The notes beneath the pieces were generated by a model. That model was not told the DNA's origin. It was given only the letters and a program-made list of their open reading frames with translations, and made no database searches. Below, one piece after another: positions 18,695-27,136 of a DNA stretch of 64,000 bases. The position numbers and the translations under genes are program-made. Within the stretch, counting starts at the first letter, position 1. Every line of letters begins with the position of its first letter. Source of the DNA: Bacillota bacterium (GTDB taxonomy: Bacteria; Bacillota; SHA-98; UBA4971); the NCBI GenBank assembly GCA_012842395.1, contig DUSX01000017.1, positions 62,001 to 126,000 of the forward strand. Reading direction: 5' to 3'.

Positions 18695-19435
18695 TCACTG
18701 CTCGCCGGTATGGCGGCGGAAGACCTCTTGCTCGAACTCCTCCATGCGGGCCCTGCACTCGGCGATTTTCCGAAGCACCTCGTCTTGGAGCGTGCCCCCG
18801 AAGAAGTCGCGGCCCAGGGCCCTCTCCACCCATCGTTCTATATAGGCCAGATCGCCCTCGTTCTCCTCGATCTCGGCAAATGTGAACTTTCCTTTCCTGG
18901 TTTCCGTGTCAAGCTCGCCCAAAAGGCCCGTACACTGCTCGAGGATCTCGCGGTATTCCTGGTCGCTCTGGGCGCGGAACCTCGCGACGAGCTCGGCCTC
19001 CTCGTAGGACCCTGTCTCCGCGCGGAACACGAATGACTCGACGCCCGTCTCCCTCATCTCTCTCGACAGGCGCAGCACCGCGCGCTCAGTCTCGGACCTC
19101 GCCGGGAAGACGGCCACCGCCTGTTGAATGTATAGGCCGCCCAGCTCGCGAACCCGGCGCCACGCCCTGACCCTCGCAGTGGAAGGCTCCACCGGCGGGC
19201 GGTACACCAGGACAAGCCACCCCGTCCTCCCCGCCCTCGCCTCGGCCCGGTCTTCCTCAGCCCCGGCGGCCTCGGCACCATGGGCGGATGCAGCTCCTTG
19301 GGAGGCCGCAAGCCCGGGTTGCGCACCAATCTCGCACCCGAGGTCCCGCGGCTCTCTAGACACTTCTCCGGGTTCGGGACCGACCTCCGGCAGCCGCCCC
19401 CACCGGGCCCGTGCATCAAAGCCCGTCTGCGACAC
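18695..19435 (-). CDS. ChrB N-terminal-like protein
   Basis: 246 residues. The core from about residue 78 (WLVLVYRPPVEPSTARVRAWRRVRELGGLY...) matches the N-terminal domain of ChrB, a protein linked with chromate resistance and regulation. The C-terminal half (AETGSYEEAELVARFRAQS...) is helical and charged. The first ~75 residues are low-complexity Ala/Glu/Gly and unlike the family, so the real start may be further in. The annotated start is GTG at 19435, with only a weak AGGTGG site. It is co-transcribed with the MFS gene; the promoter contains a 13-bp inverted repeat. Confidence 0.75.
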   Translation of the reverse strand: MSQTGFDARARWGRLPEVGPEPGEVSREPRDLGCEIGAQPGLAASQGAASAHGAEAAGAEEDRAEARAGRTGWLVLVYRPPVEPSTARVRAWRRVRELGGLYIQQAVAVFPARSETERAVLRLSREMRETGVESFVFRAETGSYEEAELVARFRAQSDQEYREILEQCTGLLGELDTETRKGKFTFAEIEENEGDLAYIERWVERALGRDFFGGTLQDEVLRKIAECRARMEEFEQEVFRRHTGEQ

Positions 19436-19534
19436 AGCGCGACCACCTACCAGCTCGTGGCGTGCCTCATCAACCTCTTAGTGCCTCTCGAGGTATCAAT
19501 GTACTTGCGTCCCAGCATCGAACGCTTCAACGGT

Positions 19535-19563
19535 ATTGTAACACCTGTTGCAGCCTGACGCAA
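19535..19563 (-). promoter_or_regulatory. Promoter of the ChrB-like/MFS operon
   Basis: On the minus strand, TTGCGT (19563-19558), 17-nt spacer, TACAAT (19540-19535). It is almost completely covered by the inverted repeat at 19539-19572. Confidence 0.72.
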
Positions 19564-19572
19564 CAGATGTTA
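19539..19572. promoter_or_regulatory. Operator-like inverted repeat over the ChrB/MFS promoter
   Basis: TAACACCTGTTGC and GCAACAGATGTTA form 13-bp arms with one mismatch around an 8-nt spacer. The position, from the -35 into the -10, suits a repressor binding as a dimer. Confidence 0.65.
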
Positions 19573-19704
19573 GCCACCAAGTCGGCGGGCGCCCGCGCCC
19601 CAAGCGTGCTCGTTTCCGCCTATCATCATTCTACTTCCCGCGGGTGAGACTATATAGGAGCCAAGACAGGAGCCAAGCGGCATGCGAGAGGACGGAGATA
19701 GAAA

Positions 19705-20973
19705 GTGAAAGCCACCCCAGACAGACGTGACCCGAAAAAGCCCAGGGGCGCAAGAACACGGGCCTTCATTGCAGCATTGCTCGTCGTGGCCGCCGTGGCT
19801 GGCGCCGGGCTCGCTCGGCTCGGCTCCGGCGCATGGCCCGGCCAGGCCGTCCCGCCTCGAACCCCCGCAGCAAGAGCCGTCGTATCAGCGCTCGAGGATA
19901 TCTTCGATGCACGCGCGGCGGCCCTTGTCCGGGGAGACCTCTCGCTCATCGAGCGATACTACGAAACCGGCGGCGCCGCGAGCGCCCGCAAGGCCCTTCA
20001 GCACGAAGCTCGGAAGCTCCGGTATGTTCAGGCGTGGGCGTCGAAGCGCGGCGTCGCGATCACAGCGGCTGATGCCCATCTCCAGGTCAAATCAGTAGCG
20101 CTCGGTCGCGACACAGCGAACGCCGTGGTGTGGCAGAGCCTCAACGTCCGCTACAGGCCGTCTTCCCGTCCGGCAGTGGCCGACAACGTATTCGGGATCA
20201 GGACGCGCCACAATGTCACGCTCGTCCGCAAGGCGGGCGCTTGGCTCGTGCGCTCCGACGAGTACACTGACCCTCTCGGCGAGGATACCCTCGTCCCGGA
20301 AGTCGCCCCCGCGGCCTCGCTCGAACCGGCAGACTCCGTGGAATTCGTGTATCCGCCCCAGGGCGCCCTGGAAAGCCAGGGGTACGAGGCAGCTGCAGCC
20401 GCGCCGTCGCAGCGCCGGGTCTCGGGGACAGGGGCGTACAACCGTAAGCGAGCCGTTGCGTACGCGGACAGGTACTGCGGGGTAAAGGTCTCGCCGGGCG
20501 CTGAGTCCGGGTACAATCCTCTGTACCTCGATTACACCGACATGGGCGGAGACTGCACAAACTTCGTGTCACAGGTGCTCGGCGACAGCAAGGCTGGCGG
20601 GATCCCACACGACTCGGTGTGGTACTATGACTACGCGTCCTCAAGAGGCGGCAGCAAGGCCTGGGTGGAGACCGATGCTCTCGCCGCCCACCTCACCGAA
20701 AGCGGCATGGCGCGCCTCCTTGCCCGAGGCTCGTTCCGCGAGGTCCAGGCCCCCACCGCGCGCTTCCCGAGGGGGGCACTGGCCTTGCTCGAGCCTGGCG
20801 ACATCATCGCCTACGAAGAGAAAGGCGAGATCCAGCACTTCGCCGTCATCACGGCCAGAGATCCTTCGGGATATCCCCTTGTCAACACGCATACCGCGGA
20901 CCGCTACCACGTCCCGTGGGACCTCGGATGGGACAAGAACACCGTCTTCTGGCTCTTCAAGATAGTGAGGTGA
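19705..20973 (+). CDS. Exported protein with C-terminal amidase (Amidase_6-like) domain
   Basis: 422 residues. A basic start and one hydrophobic segment (about residues 20-40) mark it as exported or anchored. The middle (residues 55-170) looks like a small alpha/beta domain common in such proteins. The C-terminal ~170 residues, from YNRKRAVAYADRYC, contain GGDCTNFVSQVL with the presumed catalytic Cys and a later QHFAVITA histidine, as in the putative amidase domain family of Firmicutes. A cell-wall or spore-coat role is an inference. GTG at 19705 follows GGAG by 7 nt. The 3' end overlaps the phosphomannomutase gene by 17 nt, convergently. Confidence 0.82.
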   Translation: MKATPDRRDPKKPRGARTRAFIAALLVVAAVAGAGLARLGSGAWPGQAVPPRTPAARAVVSALEDIFDARAAALVRGDLSLIERYYETGGAASARKALQHEARKLRYVQAWASKRGVAITAADAHLQVKSVALGRDTANAVVWQSLNVRYRPSSRPAVADNVFGIRTRHNVTLVRKAGAWLVRSDEYTDPLGEDTLVPEVAPAASLEPADSVEFVYPPQGALESQGYEAAAAAPSQRRVSGTGAYNRKRAVAYADRYCGVKVSPGAESGYNPLYLDYTDMGGDCTNFVSQVLGDSKAGGIPHDSVWYYDYASSRGGSKAWVETDALAAHLTESGMARLLARGSFREVQAPTARFPRGALALLEPGDIIAYEEKGEIQHFAVITARDPSGYPLVNTHTADRYHVPWDLGWDKNTVFWLFKIVR

Positions 20974-22390
20974 CGCACCCGCGCATGGCGGCCCGCACCT
21001 CGCGAAGCACGGCCTCCTTCATGCCTTCCAGCTCCTCGGGACTCGTCGCCTCGAACCTTAGGACGATGACGGGCTGGGTGTTGGACGCCCTCACAAGTGC
21101 CCACCCGTGCGCAAACCGGATTCGCGCCCCATCGACTCGGTTTACCTCGCAAGTGCGGCTGAACTCGGTCGCCACATGCTCGACAACAGCACGCTTACAC
21201 CCTTCGGGGCAGTCCACGCGGATCTCGGGCGTGTTATACATCCTTGGCAAGGTCCTGACCAGCTCGTCGAGACCGCCGCGCGACCGCGACAAGAGGTCGA
21301 GGAGCCGTGCCCCGGCGTACACCGCGTCGTCGAACCCGTAGTACTTGTCAGCGAAGAAGAGATGTCCGCTCATCTCGCCCGCCAGAAGCGCCCCGTCCTC
21401 CTTGAGCTTCGCCTTTATGAGCGAGTGACCGACCTTCCACATGATCGGGACGCCCCCCGCCTTCCTAATCTCCTCGAAAAGCGCCTCCGAGCACTTCACC
21501 TCACCTATGATCTTCGCCCCGGGATGCCTCGCGAGGATGTCTCTGGCGAACAGGATGAGGAGCTGATCGCCCCACAGGATGGTGCCGTCTGAAGCGACCA
21601 CGCCGATTCTGTCGGCGTCGCCGTCGAAGGCGATGCCCACCTCGGACCCGCTCCTTTTCACCTCGCTTGCAAGCGCCTCGAGGTTCGCAGGGATCGTAGG
21701 ATCGGGATGATGGTTGGGAAACCTGCCATCAGGCTCCGAGTAAAGCCCGACCACCTCGTGGCCGAGGGATCTGTAGACGTCAAGCGCCACGGTGTTCCCC
21801 GTCCCGTTTCCAGCGTCGACCACGGCCTTTACACTGCGCCTCGCGCCGCCCTCGCGCACGATCCCTCCGGAGACGGCCCGGACGTATGCCTCGTTGACCG
21901 ACACGAACCGGCAGGTTCCGTTGCCTATCGCAAAGTCGCGGGCGACCATGATTCTCCTCACGTCCTGGATGGCCTCGCCGTATATGGTCGTCTTGCCCAG
22001 GCAAACCTTGAACCCGTTCTCGTCAGGCGGATTGTGGCTCCCCGTTATCATGACGCCCCCGCCCACATCGAGGTTGAAAAGGGAGAAGTACAGGACGGGC
22101 GTCGGCACAAGGCCGATGTCTATCACATCCATGCCGCTCTCCATCAGGCCGGCCGACATCTCGTCCCTGAAAGCGGGCGAACTCAACCGGGCGTCACGGC
22201 CAAGCGAGACCGACCTGACCCCGTGGCGCCGGTAGAACGTTCCTAGCGCGCGTCCCAGCCAATATACGAATGCGCTCGAGAGGTCGCGTCCCACGACGCC
22301 ACGGATATCGTACTCTCGAAACACGTGGTCGGGTACTTCTACTTCCGTGACGGGCCTCGAGCCGTCCCCCTCGCGCTCTATTCCTGCCAT
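20957..22390 (-). CDS. Phosphomannomutase / phosphoglucomutase
   Basis: Interconverts hexose-1- and hexose-6-phosphates for glycogen and cell-wall sugar synthesis. 477 residues with the phosphoserine loop GVMITGSHNPPDENG (Ser118), the metal loop FDGDADRIG, GEMSGHLFF and a C-terminal VRASNTQPVIVLRFEA phosphate-binding segment. N-terminal VFREYDIRG is typical. The ATG at 22390 is followed quickly by the conserved region; its ribosome site (AAGGA) is rather distant. The frame to 22510 is not used because it overlaps the divergent promoter region. Mannose versus glucose preference cannot be told from sequence alone. Confidence 0.9.
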   Translation of the reverse strand: MAGIEREGDGSRPVTEVEVPDHVFREYDIRGVVGRDLSSAFVYWLGRALGTFYRRHGVRSVSLGRDARLSSPAFRDEMSAGLMESGMDVIDIGLVPTPVLYFSLFNLDVGGGVMITGSHNPPDENGFKVCLGKTTIYGEAIQDVRRIMVARDFAIGNGTCRFVSVNEAYVRAVSGGIVREGGARRSVKAVVDAGNGTGNTVALDVYRSLGHEVVGLYSEPDGRFPNHHPDPTIPANLEALASEVKRSGSEVGIAFDGDADRIGVVASDGTILWGDQLLILFARDILARHPGAKIIGEVKCSEALFEEIRKAGGVPIMWKVGHSLIKAKLKEDGALLAGEMSGHLFFADKYYGFDDAVYAGARLLDLLSRSRGGLDELVRTLPRMYNTPEIRVDCPEGCKRAVVEHVATEFSRTCEVNRVDGARIRFAHGWALVRASNTQPVIVLRFEATSPEELEGMKEAVLREVRAAMRGCVTSLS

Positions 22391-22483
22391 CGCAGACTCA
22401 CACGTCCTTTCCCGTCCGGCCTCGGCTCTATTGTATTTGACGCGTCCCCCGATTGTCCTGCAGGCCCGATTCTTAAGAGAATC

Positions 22484-22526
22484 TTGACAGATGGTTGGCA
22501 GGTTCTTCAAACGAACAAGCTACAAT
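22484..22526 (+). promoter_or_regulatory. Heptad direct repeats and -10 upstream of the secreted DUF2680-like gene
   Basis: TTGACAG (22484), TTGGCAG (22495) and TTCAAAC (22506) recur every 11 nt, ahead of TACAAT at 22521-22526, with no good -35 at the proper distance. Direct repeats at 11-nt spacing are the known site type of OmpR/PhoB regulators, and such a regulator is encoded just downstream. Confidence 0.5.
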
Positions 22527-22550
22527 GGACTTGAAAGGAGGTGCCGGATA

Positions 22551-23273
22551 ATGCTCAGATCAAGAATACACAACGCGGTCATTGCAGGCGCGCTCGCCAT
22601 CGCGATGGCGTTGACCGGGGTCGCAGGCGCGGCCTTTGCACAGGAGGCCGCGACATCCACAGAGCAGCCGGCGGTGAACGGCATAGCGCCGTCCACACCA
22701 GTGAACCCGCAATTTGGAGGCCGTCAGAGAATGGGGTGGTCCGGCCCCCTCGTGACGAGGGTCGCAAATATCCTGAAGATGAGCGTCGAAGACGTCATCG
22801 CACAGCGACAGGCAGGCAAGTCCTTCGCCGAGATCGCGCAGGAGAAGGGCACGAGTGAAGCCGATCTTCTAGCAGCCCTCGTGGCCGAGGTCAAGTCGTC
22901 CGTTGAGAGCCTCGTGGCTAGCGGCAATATGACTCAAGCCCAGGCTGACAGGGTCCTCGCGAACGTGGAAGCCAACCACAAAGCCGCGATAACCCGGACA
23001 GCGGTCGGCCCCCAGGGAGACGGCATCCGCGCAGGCCGCGGTCCTGCAGCGGGCACGGCAGGGCCGCACGGGCGGCAGCAGTCCGCAGGTGCGCGTGCCG
23101 GGGCGCGCGTCGGCCGCCATCAGGGCGCGATGCAGGGAACAACGCAGGGAACTAGGTCATCCGGCCTCGGGATGGGCTTCGGCCTCGGCCGCGGACGGTC
23201 GGGTTGTCCGGTCTGGCAGCAAAAGCAGAACCAGGATGGGACCCAGGCTGGCAGTCAGAACACCGGAGCCTGA
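22551..23273 (+). CDS. Secreted DUF2680-like protein
   Basis: 240 residues. Excellent ribosome site (AAAGGAGGTG, ATG at 22551) and a classical signal peptide cut near AFA-QEA (about residue 30). Residues about 70-145 (ILKMSVEDVIAQRQAGKSFAEIAQEKG...LVASGNMTQAQADRVL) match the pattern of DUF2680-type secreted proteins. The C-terminus is Gly/Arg/Gln-rich low complexity. It stands directly upstream of a response regulator/kinase pair and may be its target or signal partner. Function unknown. Confidence 0.75.
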   Translation: MLRSRIHNAVIAGALAIAMALTGVAGAAFAQEAATSTEQPAVNGIAPSTPVNPQFGGRQRMGWSGPLVTRVANILKMSVEDVIAQRQAGKSFAEIAQEKGTSEADLLAALVAEVKSSVESLVASGNMTQAQADRVLANVEANHKAAITRTAVGPQGDGIRAGRGPAAGTAGPHGRQQSAGARAGARVGRHQGAMQGTTQGTRSSGLGMGFGLGRGRSGCPVWQQKQNQDGTQAGSQNTGA

Positions 23274-23316
23274 GACCGCAAGCACGCGGCATGATCTCCT
23301 AAGGGCTCACCTCATC

Positions 23317-23346
23317 GCAAGGGAAGGCCATCTGGCCTTCCCTTGC
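23317..23346 (+). terminator. Terminator after the DUF2680-like gene
   Basis: Perfect 13-bp stem GCAAGGGAAGGCC / GGCCTTCCCTTGC with an ATCT loop, 43 nt after the stop. The T-run is short (AACTTT). Confidence 0.7.
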
Positions 23347-23383
23347 AACTTTCACCGCGATCGGGCACAATTAGTTTGGTCCA

Positions 23384-23450
23384 GGTATGGCGCCATGCCA
23401 TATAGGCAGGGTCCCGCGCCGCAAAGCAGCGCGAACTCCTGGCGATAACG
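23384..23450 (+). repeat. Repeat family copy 6 (internal deletion form, termini only)
   Basis: Left end GTATGGCGCCAT and right end GCAGCGCGAACTCCTGGCG correspond to the two outer ends of the 207-bp dispersed repeat, here only 67 bp apart. It accounts for part of the 315-nt gap between the terminator and the response-regulator gene. Confidence 0.5.
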
Positions 23451-23588
23451 GAGACAGCTTCGCCCCGGAGGCGGCGCCCTGTCCCGTGAGTGGCCGGCCC
23501 CGGCATGGGCCGGCCGTCCCGGCGATGCCGCGAGTGGGCGCGGCCGGCGCGCGGATGGCGCGTCAAGACCCAGCGTCGCGGAGGTGGA

Positions 23589-24305
23589 ATGGCTTTGGAT
23601 AAGCCACGGATCCTTGTGATAGACGACGAAGCCGCCATAGGCAATATGGTCAAGGACTACCTGGAGGCGCAGGGATACCGGGTCGACTGGGCGGCCGATG
23701 GACTGGCGGGCCTCGACGTTTTTCGCAGAACCCGTCCCGACCTCATTGTCCTCGACCTCATGCTTCCCGGAAAAAGCGGGCTCGACGTCTGCCGCGAAAT
23801 CAGGTCCGAGAGCGACGTGCCAATCATCATGCTCACGGCGAAATCAGAGGAAGTCGACCGTGTCGTGGGGCTCGAGCTCGGAGCGGACGACTACGTCACA
23901 AAGCCGTTCAGCCTGCGGGAGCTTGCCGCGAGAGTGCGGGCGGTCCTCAGAAGGGCCGGCAAGGACGCCGAAGACGAGGGAAGCCCTGTTCTTGAAGTAG
24001 GCGACATAATCGTGGACACTGATCGCCACGAGGTCTCCGTTGCAGGGCGTGCAGTGACCCTTACGCCGACGGAGTTCGCGATCCTGAGCTTCCTAGCGGA
24101 GCGACCGGGCAAGGTCGCAAGCCGCCTTCAGCTCGTGAACGCCGCCCTCGGGGAAGCCTATGCCGGGTACGAACGGTCAATCGACACGCACGTGAGCAAC
24201 CTGCGCAAGAAGATCGAAGAGGACCCATCGAATCCCAAACGGCTTGTAACAGTGTACGGCCTTGGCTATAAGCTCGCCGATTCCAGGGACCAGTCCCGAC
24301 CTTGA
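23589..24305 (+). CDS. OmpR/PhoB-family response regulator
   Basis: 238 residues: receiver domain (residues 6-120; acidic pocket IDDE, phospho-acceptor Asp56 in LIVLDLMLPG, conserved Lys in YVTKPFS) and a C-terminal winged-helix DNA-binding domain (LTPTEFAILSFLAERPGKV...RSIDTHVSNLRKKIE). The ATG at 23589 has GGAGG 4 nt before it; a TTG 6 nt further on would have ideal spacing. Followed by its kinase. It probably binds the 11-nt-spaced heptads at 22484-22512. Confidence 0.93.
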   Translation: MALDKPRILVIDDEAAIGNMVKDYLEAQGYRVDWAADGLAGLDVFRRTRPDLIVLDLMLPGKSGLDVCREIRSESDVPIIMLTAKSEEVDRVVGLELGADDYVTKPFSLRELAARVRAVLRRAGKDAEDEGSPVLEVGDIIVDTDRHEVSVAGRAVTLTPTEFAILSFLAERPGKVASRLQLVNAALGEAYAGYERSIDTHVSNLRKKIEEDPSNPKRLVTVYGLGYKLADSRDQSRP

Positions 24306-24428
24306 GCCCCGAAAGCCGCGAGCCGCTGCGCCTGGTCAGGCCCGAGTGCACATGGCCCATCACACAGGTTGTGAGCCATTGGAGGGCGCAGAGGAGAGAA
24401 TGTGGCCGGGAAAAGAGGATAACGGTCG

Positions 24429-25832
24429 ATGACCATCGGGCGAAAGATCTCCATAGCGTTCGCGATAGTGGCAGTGTGTGGAGCGCTTCTCACGGCGGTC
24501 GTGGCCAACACTGCAACGCGCTCCGTGTTCGATTGGTACGTGCGTGGTGCCACGGAAGCCCGCGCAGAACAATGGCGCGACCTTTTCGCCGCATATTACG
24601 CCCAGCAGGGTTCTTGGTCGGGCGTGGGCGTCTTGGTGCCCCCGGCGGCGACGGCACCGCCCGGCCAAGCACGCGGCAGGGGACTGGGCAGGCCGTGGGC
24701 CAACATCCTCCCGGCTGGGGCCAGAGGCGAACGGGTGATCCTTGCCGACGAAACCGGCAGGGTCGTAGCTGACTCAGAGGGAACGGCAGTCGGCACGTTC
24801 CTCGAGGAAAGCTCCGCCAGATTCTCGCTTCCCGTGGTCGTAGACGGCGAGCAGGTAGGCATTGTGGCGCTCGAGACGCCCTTCCAGAAGGGGCTCGTGA
24901 CGCTGGAGGCGGAATTCCTGCGTCGTGTGACGGTCTCCACCATGCTCGGAGCTGTGCTCGCGGCGCTCCTCGGCGCTGCCCTCGCGTCGACATTCTCGCG
25001 GCAGATATCCGCACCCCTCGTCGAGCTTGGACGCGCCGCGCGCCGCATTGCCCGCCGCGATTTCAGCATGAAGGTCGAGCCTGAGTCCGACGGCGAGATC
25101 GGGGACGTGGCCCGCGCGTTCAATCTTATGCAAGAGAGCCTGATGGAAAGCGAAGACGCCCGCCAGAAGCTCATGGCGGACATAGCTCACGAGCTCCGTA
25201 CCCCGCTTGCGGTCCTGCGAGGGAATCTTGAGTCCCTGCAAGACGGCATAGCCCAGCCGACCCACGAGATGCTCGTGTCCCTCCACGATGAGGTGATCCG
25301 GCTCTCCCGCATCGTGGAGGACCTCCTTAACCTGGGACGCATGCAGTCGGGAGGCTTCCCACTCCATCTCGTGCCCACGCGGATCGGCGAAGTTGCCTCG
25401 CGAGTGACGGCCGTCTTCGGCCCGGAAGCCGAGTCGCGCCACATCCGGCTGCAGACAACCGTCGAGCCCGACACTCCGCCAGTTCAAGCTGACCCCGACC
25501 GGATAGCCCAGGTGCTCGTGAACCTGCTTGCCAACGCCATGCGCCACACGCCAGACGGAGGCCTTGTGGCGGTCTCGGTCCGTCGGCACGACGACGGCGG
25601 CGTTGCCGTGTCCGTTCGCGACACCGGCGCGGGGATAGCGGAGAAGGACATCCCCCACGTGTTCGACAGGTTCTACCGGACAGACGAGGCTCGGGACCGC
25701 TCGACCGGCGGCTCAGGCTTGGGGCTTGCCATAGCCAAGGGAATTGTAGAGGCCCACGGCGGCCGCATATGGGTTGACAGCGAACCAGGCCGCGGCGCTG
25801 CGTTCACGTTCACCATCCCCGGGGTGCACTGA
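24429..25832 (+). CDS. Membrane sensor histidine kinase
   Basis: 467 residues: TM1 (about 7-27), an extracytoplasmic sensor segment of ~135 residues with a Pro/Gly-rich stretch, TM2 (about 168-190), a HAMP domain (LVELGRAARRIARRDFS), the HisKA box with His254 (DIAHELRTPLAVLRG), and an ATPase domain with N (NLLANAMRHTP), G1 (DTGAGI) and G2 (GSGLGLAI). Complete and probably active. It is separated by 123 nt from the response-regulator gene upstream. The stimulus is unknown; the neighbouring secreted DUF2680-like protein is a candidate partner. Confidence 0.93.
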   Translation: MTIGRKISIAFAIVAVCGALLTAVVANTATRSVFDWYVRGATEARAEQWRDLFAAYYAQQGSWSGVGVLVPPAATAPPGQARGRGLGRPWANILPAGARGERVILADETGRVVADSEGTAVGTFLEESSARFSLPVVVDGEQVGIVALETPFQKGLVTLEAEFLRRVTVSTMLGAVLAALLGAALASTFSRQISAPLVELGRAARRIARRDFSMKVEPESDGEIGDVARAFNLMQESLMESEDARQKLMADIAHELRTPLAVLRGNLESLQDGIAQPTHEMLVSLHDEVIRLSRIVEDLLNLGRMQSGGFPLHLVPTRIGEVASRVTAVFGPEAESRHIRLQTTVEPDTPPVQADPDRIAQVLVNLLANAMRHTPDGGLVAVSVRRHDDGGVAVSVRDTGAGIAEKDIPHVFDRFYRTDEARDRSTGGSGLGLAIAKGIVEAHGGRIWVDSEPGRGAAFTFTIPGVH

Positions 25833-25879
25833 GGCTGAGCCCGCGCCCGCCCCTCCAGTTTCGGGCCCCGTTCGCCCGC

Positions 25880-27055
25880 CTATCCCTCTTGCCGCGGGTC
25901 TACTGGCCCAGCGCCTGCCGCCGGCGGCGCGGGCTCCTCCGCAGTCCGCGTACCCGGCTCCGTGTCATCGTGCGGCTGAGGCAGGGGATGGACAGCCGGC
26001 TCTGGCTGTGGCTCCGGCCCTGGTTGCGGCCCCGGCCCTGGTTGCGGTTGAGGTTGAGGCTGCGGTTGGGGCTGCCGCGGTGGGAGCCACGGCCTGTTGG
26101 TCCCGAACCTAGTGTCCAGGACTGCGCCGACTCCGATGATAGCCACAGCCAGGCCCACGATCACCCCAAGCACTGGGATAAGCCCCAGTGCTCCCAGGAC
26201 AAGCGCTCCGACAAGGACCTTGACTAGGATCGACATGCGCGCGTTCGCGAGACGCCCGACCTTGTCACCCACAACGACCGAGATAGCCGCATGTCCGAAG
26301 ATTCCACTGACGACGTAAAACAGGATCCACACCGGCACCAAAGGTATGCCTATGAGCGTGACCGCCAGGAGTATCATGCCTGGCACGAACAACAGCCACG
26401 CCACCAGACCCACGAGCGCCACCCGCCCGAGCCTCGTTTCGATGGCCGCCCCAACCGCAGCCGAATGATTGGGCCACAACGCCACCACCACGAGGGCGAG
26501 CACGAGGGCGCCCACGAGCCGCGCGAACCACATCAGGCCGAAGTACGCGCGAGGCATATACCACCAGCCCCATGCCCTCGGCCGAGGCACGCCACGGAAA
26601 TCGAAGCGGAAAGGCCTTCCCCGCTCGTTGATGGTCCCACCCACCACGGCGCCGGGACACCTCTCAACCGACCCACCTATGCTCGTAACATTCCTGCCGA
26701 CCCGGGCGCCGCCGCCGAGGAAAACCGTGGATCCCACGGACACCACATCGCCCTCGACCTCCCCGTTCACCTCGACGGTGGACCCTACGGACACGGCGTC
26801 TCCGGTCACTCGCCCGTCAACGGTAATGCTGTTCCCCAGAGAAACCACATCACCCTCAACAACCTCGTCCGGCCGCACGTGGATGGGGCCACCGAACACA
26901 ACGATGCTGCCCGTGCGCTTCTCTTCGGCAAACACAAGGCCTGCGAAGCCCGCGAAAGCCATGACCGCCGTCACGACCAGCACGACCGCGACTGCAAGAG
27001 AGTTTCTCGCCATACGCCGCGGCTTTGACCCCTCCGATCTAGACTCCATAGCCAT
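25880..27055 (-). CDS. Membrane bactofilin-like polymer-forming protein
   Basis: 391 residues in four parts: a signal-anchor (about 20-42, ending VFAEEK); a right-handed beta-helix of repeats such as GSIVVFGG, GDVVSLGNSITVDG and GDAVSVGSTVEVNG (about 45-130); four hydrophobic segments (about 165-310); and a Pro/Gln-rich tail. The beta-helix is bactofilin-like but faces outside if the N-terminus is a signal. The ATG at 27055 is preceded by AGAGGTG. It is convergent with the kinase gene. Likely role: envelope stress or surface structure, inferred from fold only. Confidence 0.75.
   Translation of the reverse strand: MAMESRSEGSKPRRMARNSLAVAVVLVVTAVMAFAGFAGLVFAEEKRTGSIVVFGGPIHVRPDEVVEGDVVSLGNSITVDGRVTGDAVSVGSTVEVNGEVEGDVVSVGSTVFLGGGARVGRNVTSIGGSVERCPGAVVGGTINERGRPFRFDFRGVPRPRAWGWWYMPRAYFGLMWFARLVGALVLALVVVALWPNHSAAVGAAIETRLGRVALVGLVAWLLFVPGMILLAVTLIGIPLVPVWILFYVVSGIFGHAAISVVVGDKVGRLANARMSILVKVLVGALVLGALGLIPVLGVIVGLAVAIIGVGAVLDTRFGTNRPWLPPRQPQPQPQPQPQPGPGPQPGPEPQPEPAVHPLPQPHDDTEPGTRTAEEPAPPAAGAGPVDPRQEG
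25998..26075. repeat. Short tandem repeat encoding the Pro-Gln tail
   Basis: Repeated 6-nt units (minus strand CCNCAR-like) encode alternating PQ and PG dipeptides in the C-terminus of the bactofilin-like protein. Such tracts can change length by slippage. Confidence 0.7.
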
Positions 27056-27092
27056 CCTCTGCACCTCTCTTCCGGCCTCTGACTAGATAAGT

Positions 27093-27101
27093 ATATTACC
27101 A
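27093..27101 (-). promoter_or_regulatory. Possible extended -10 promoter of the bactofilin-like gene
   Basis: On the minus strand TGG followed by TAATAT, an extended -10 arrangement, 38-46 nt before the ATG at 27055. No good -35 is visible. Confidence 0.4.
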
Positions 27102-27136
27102 GAAGTCCGCGTAGTTTCCCGGCGTGGGAGTCCCGC

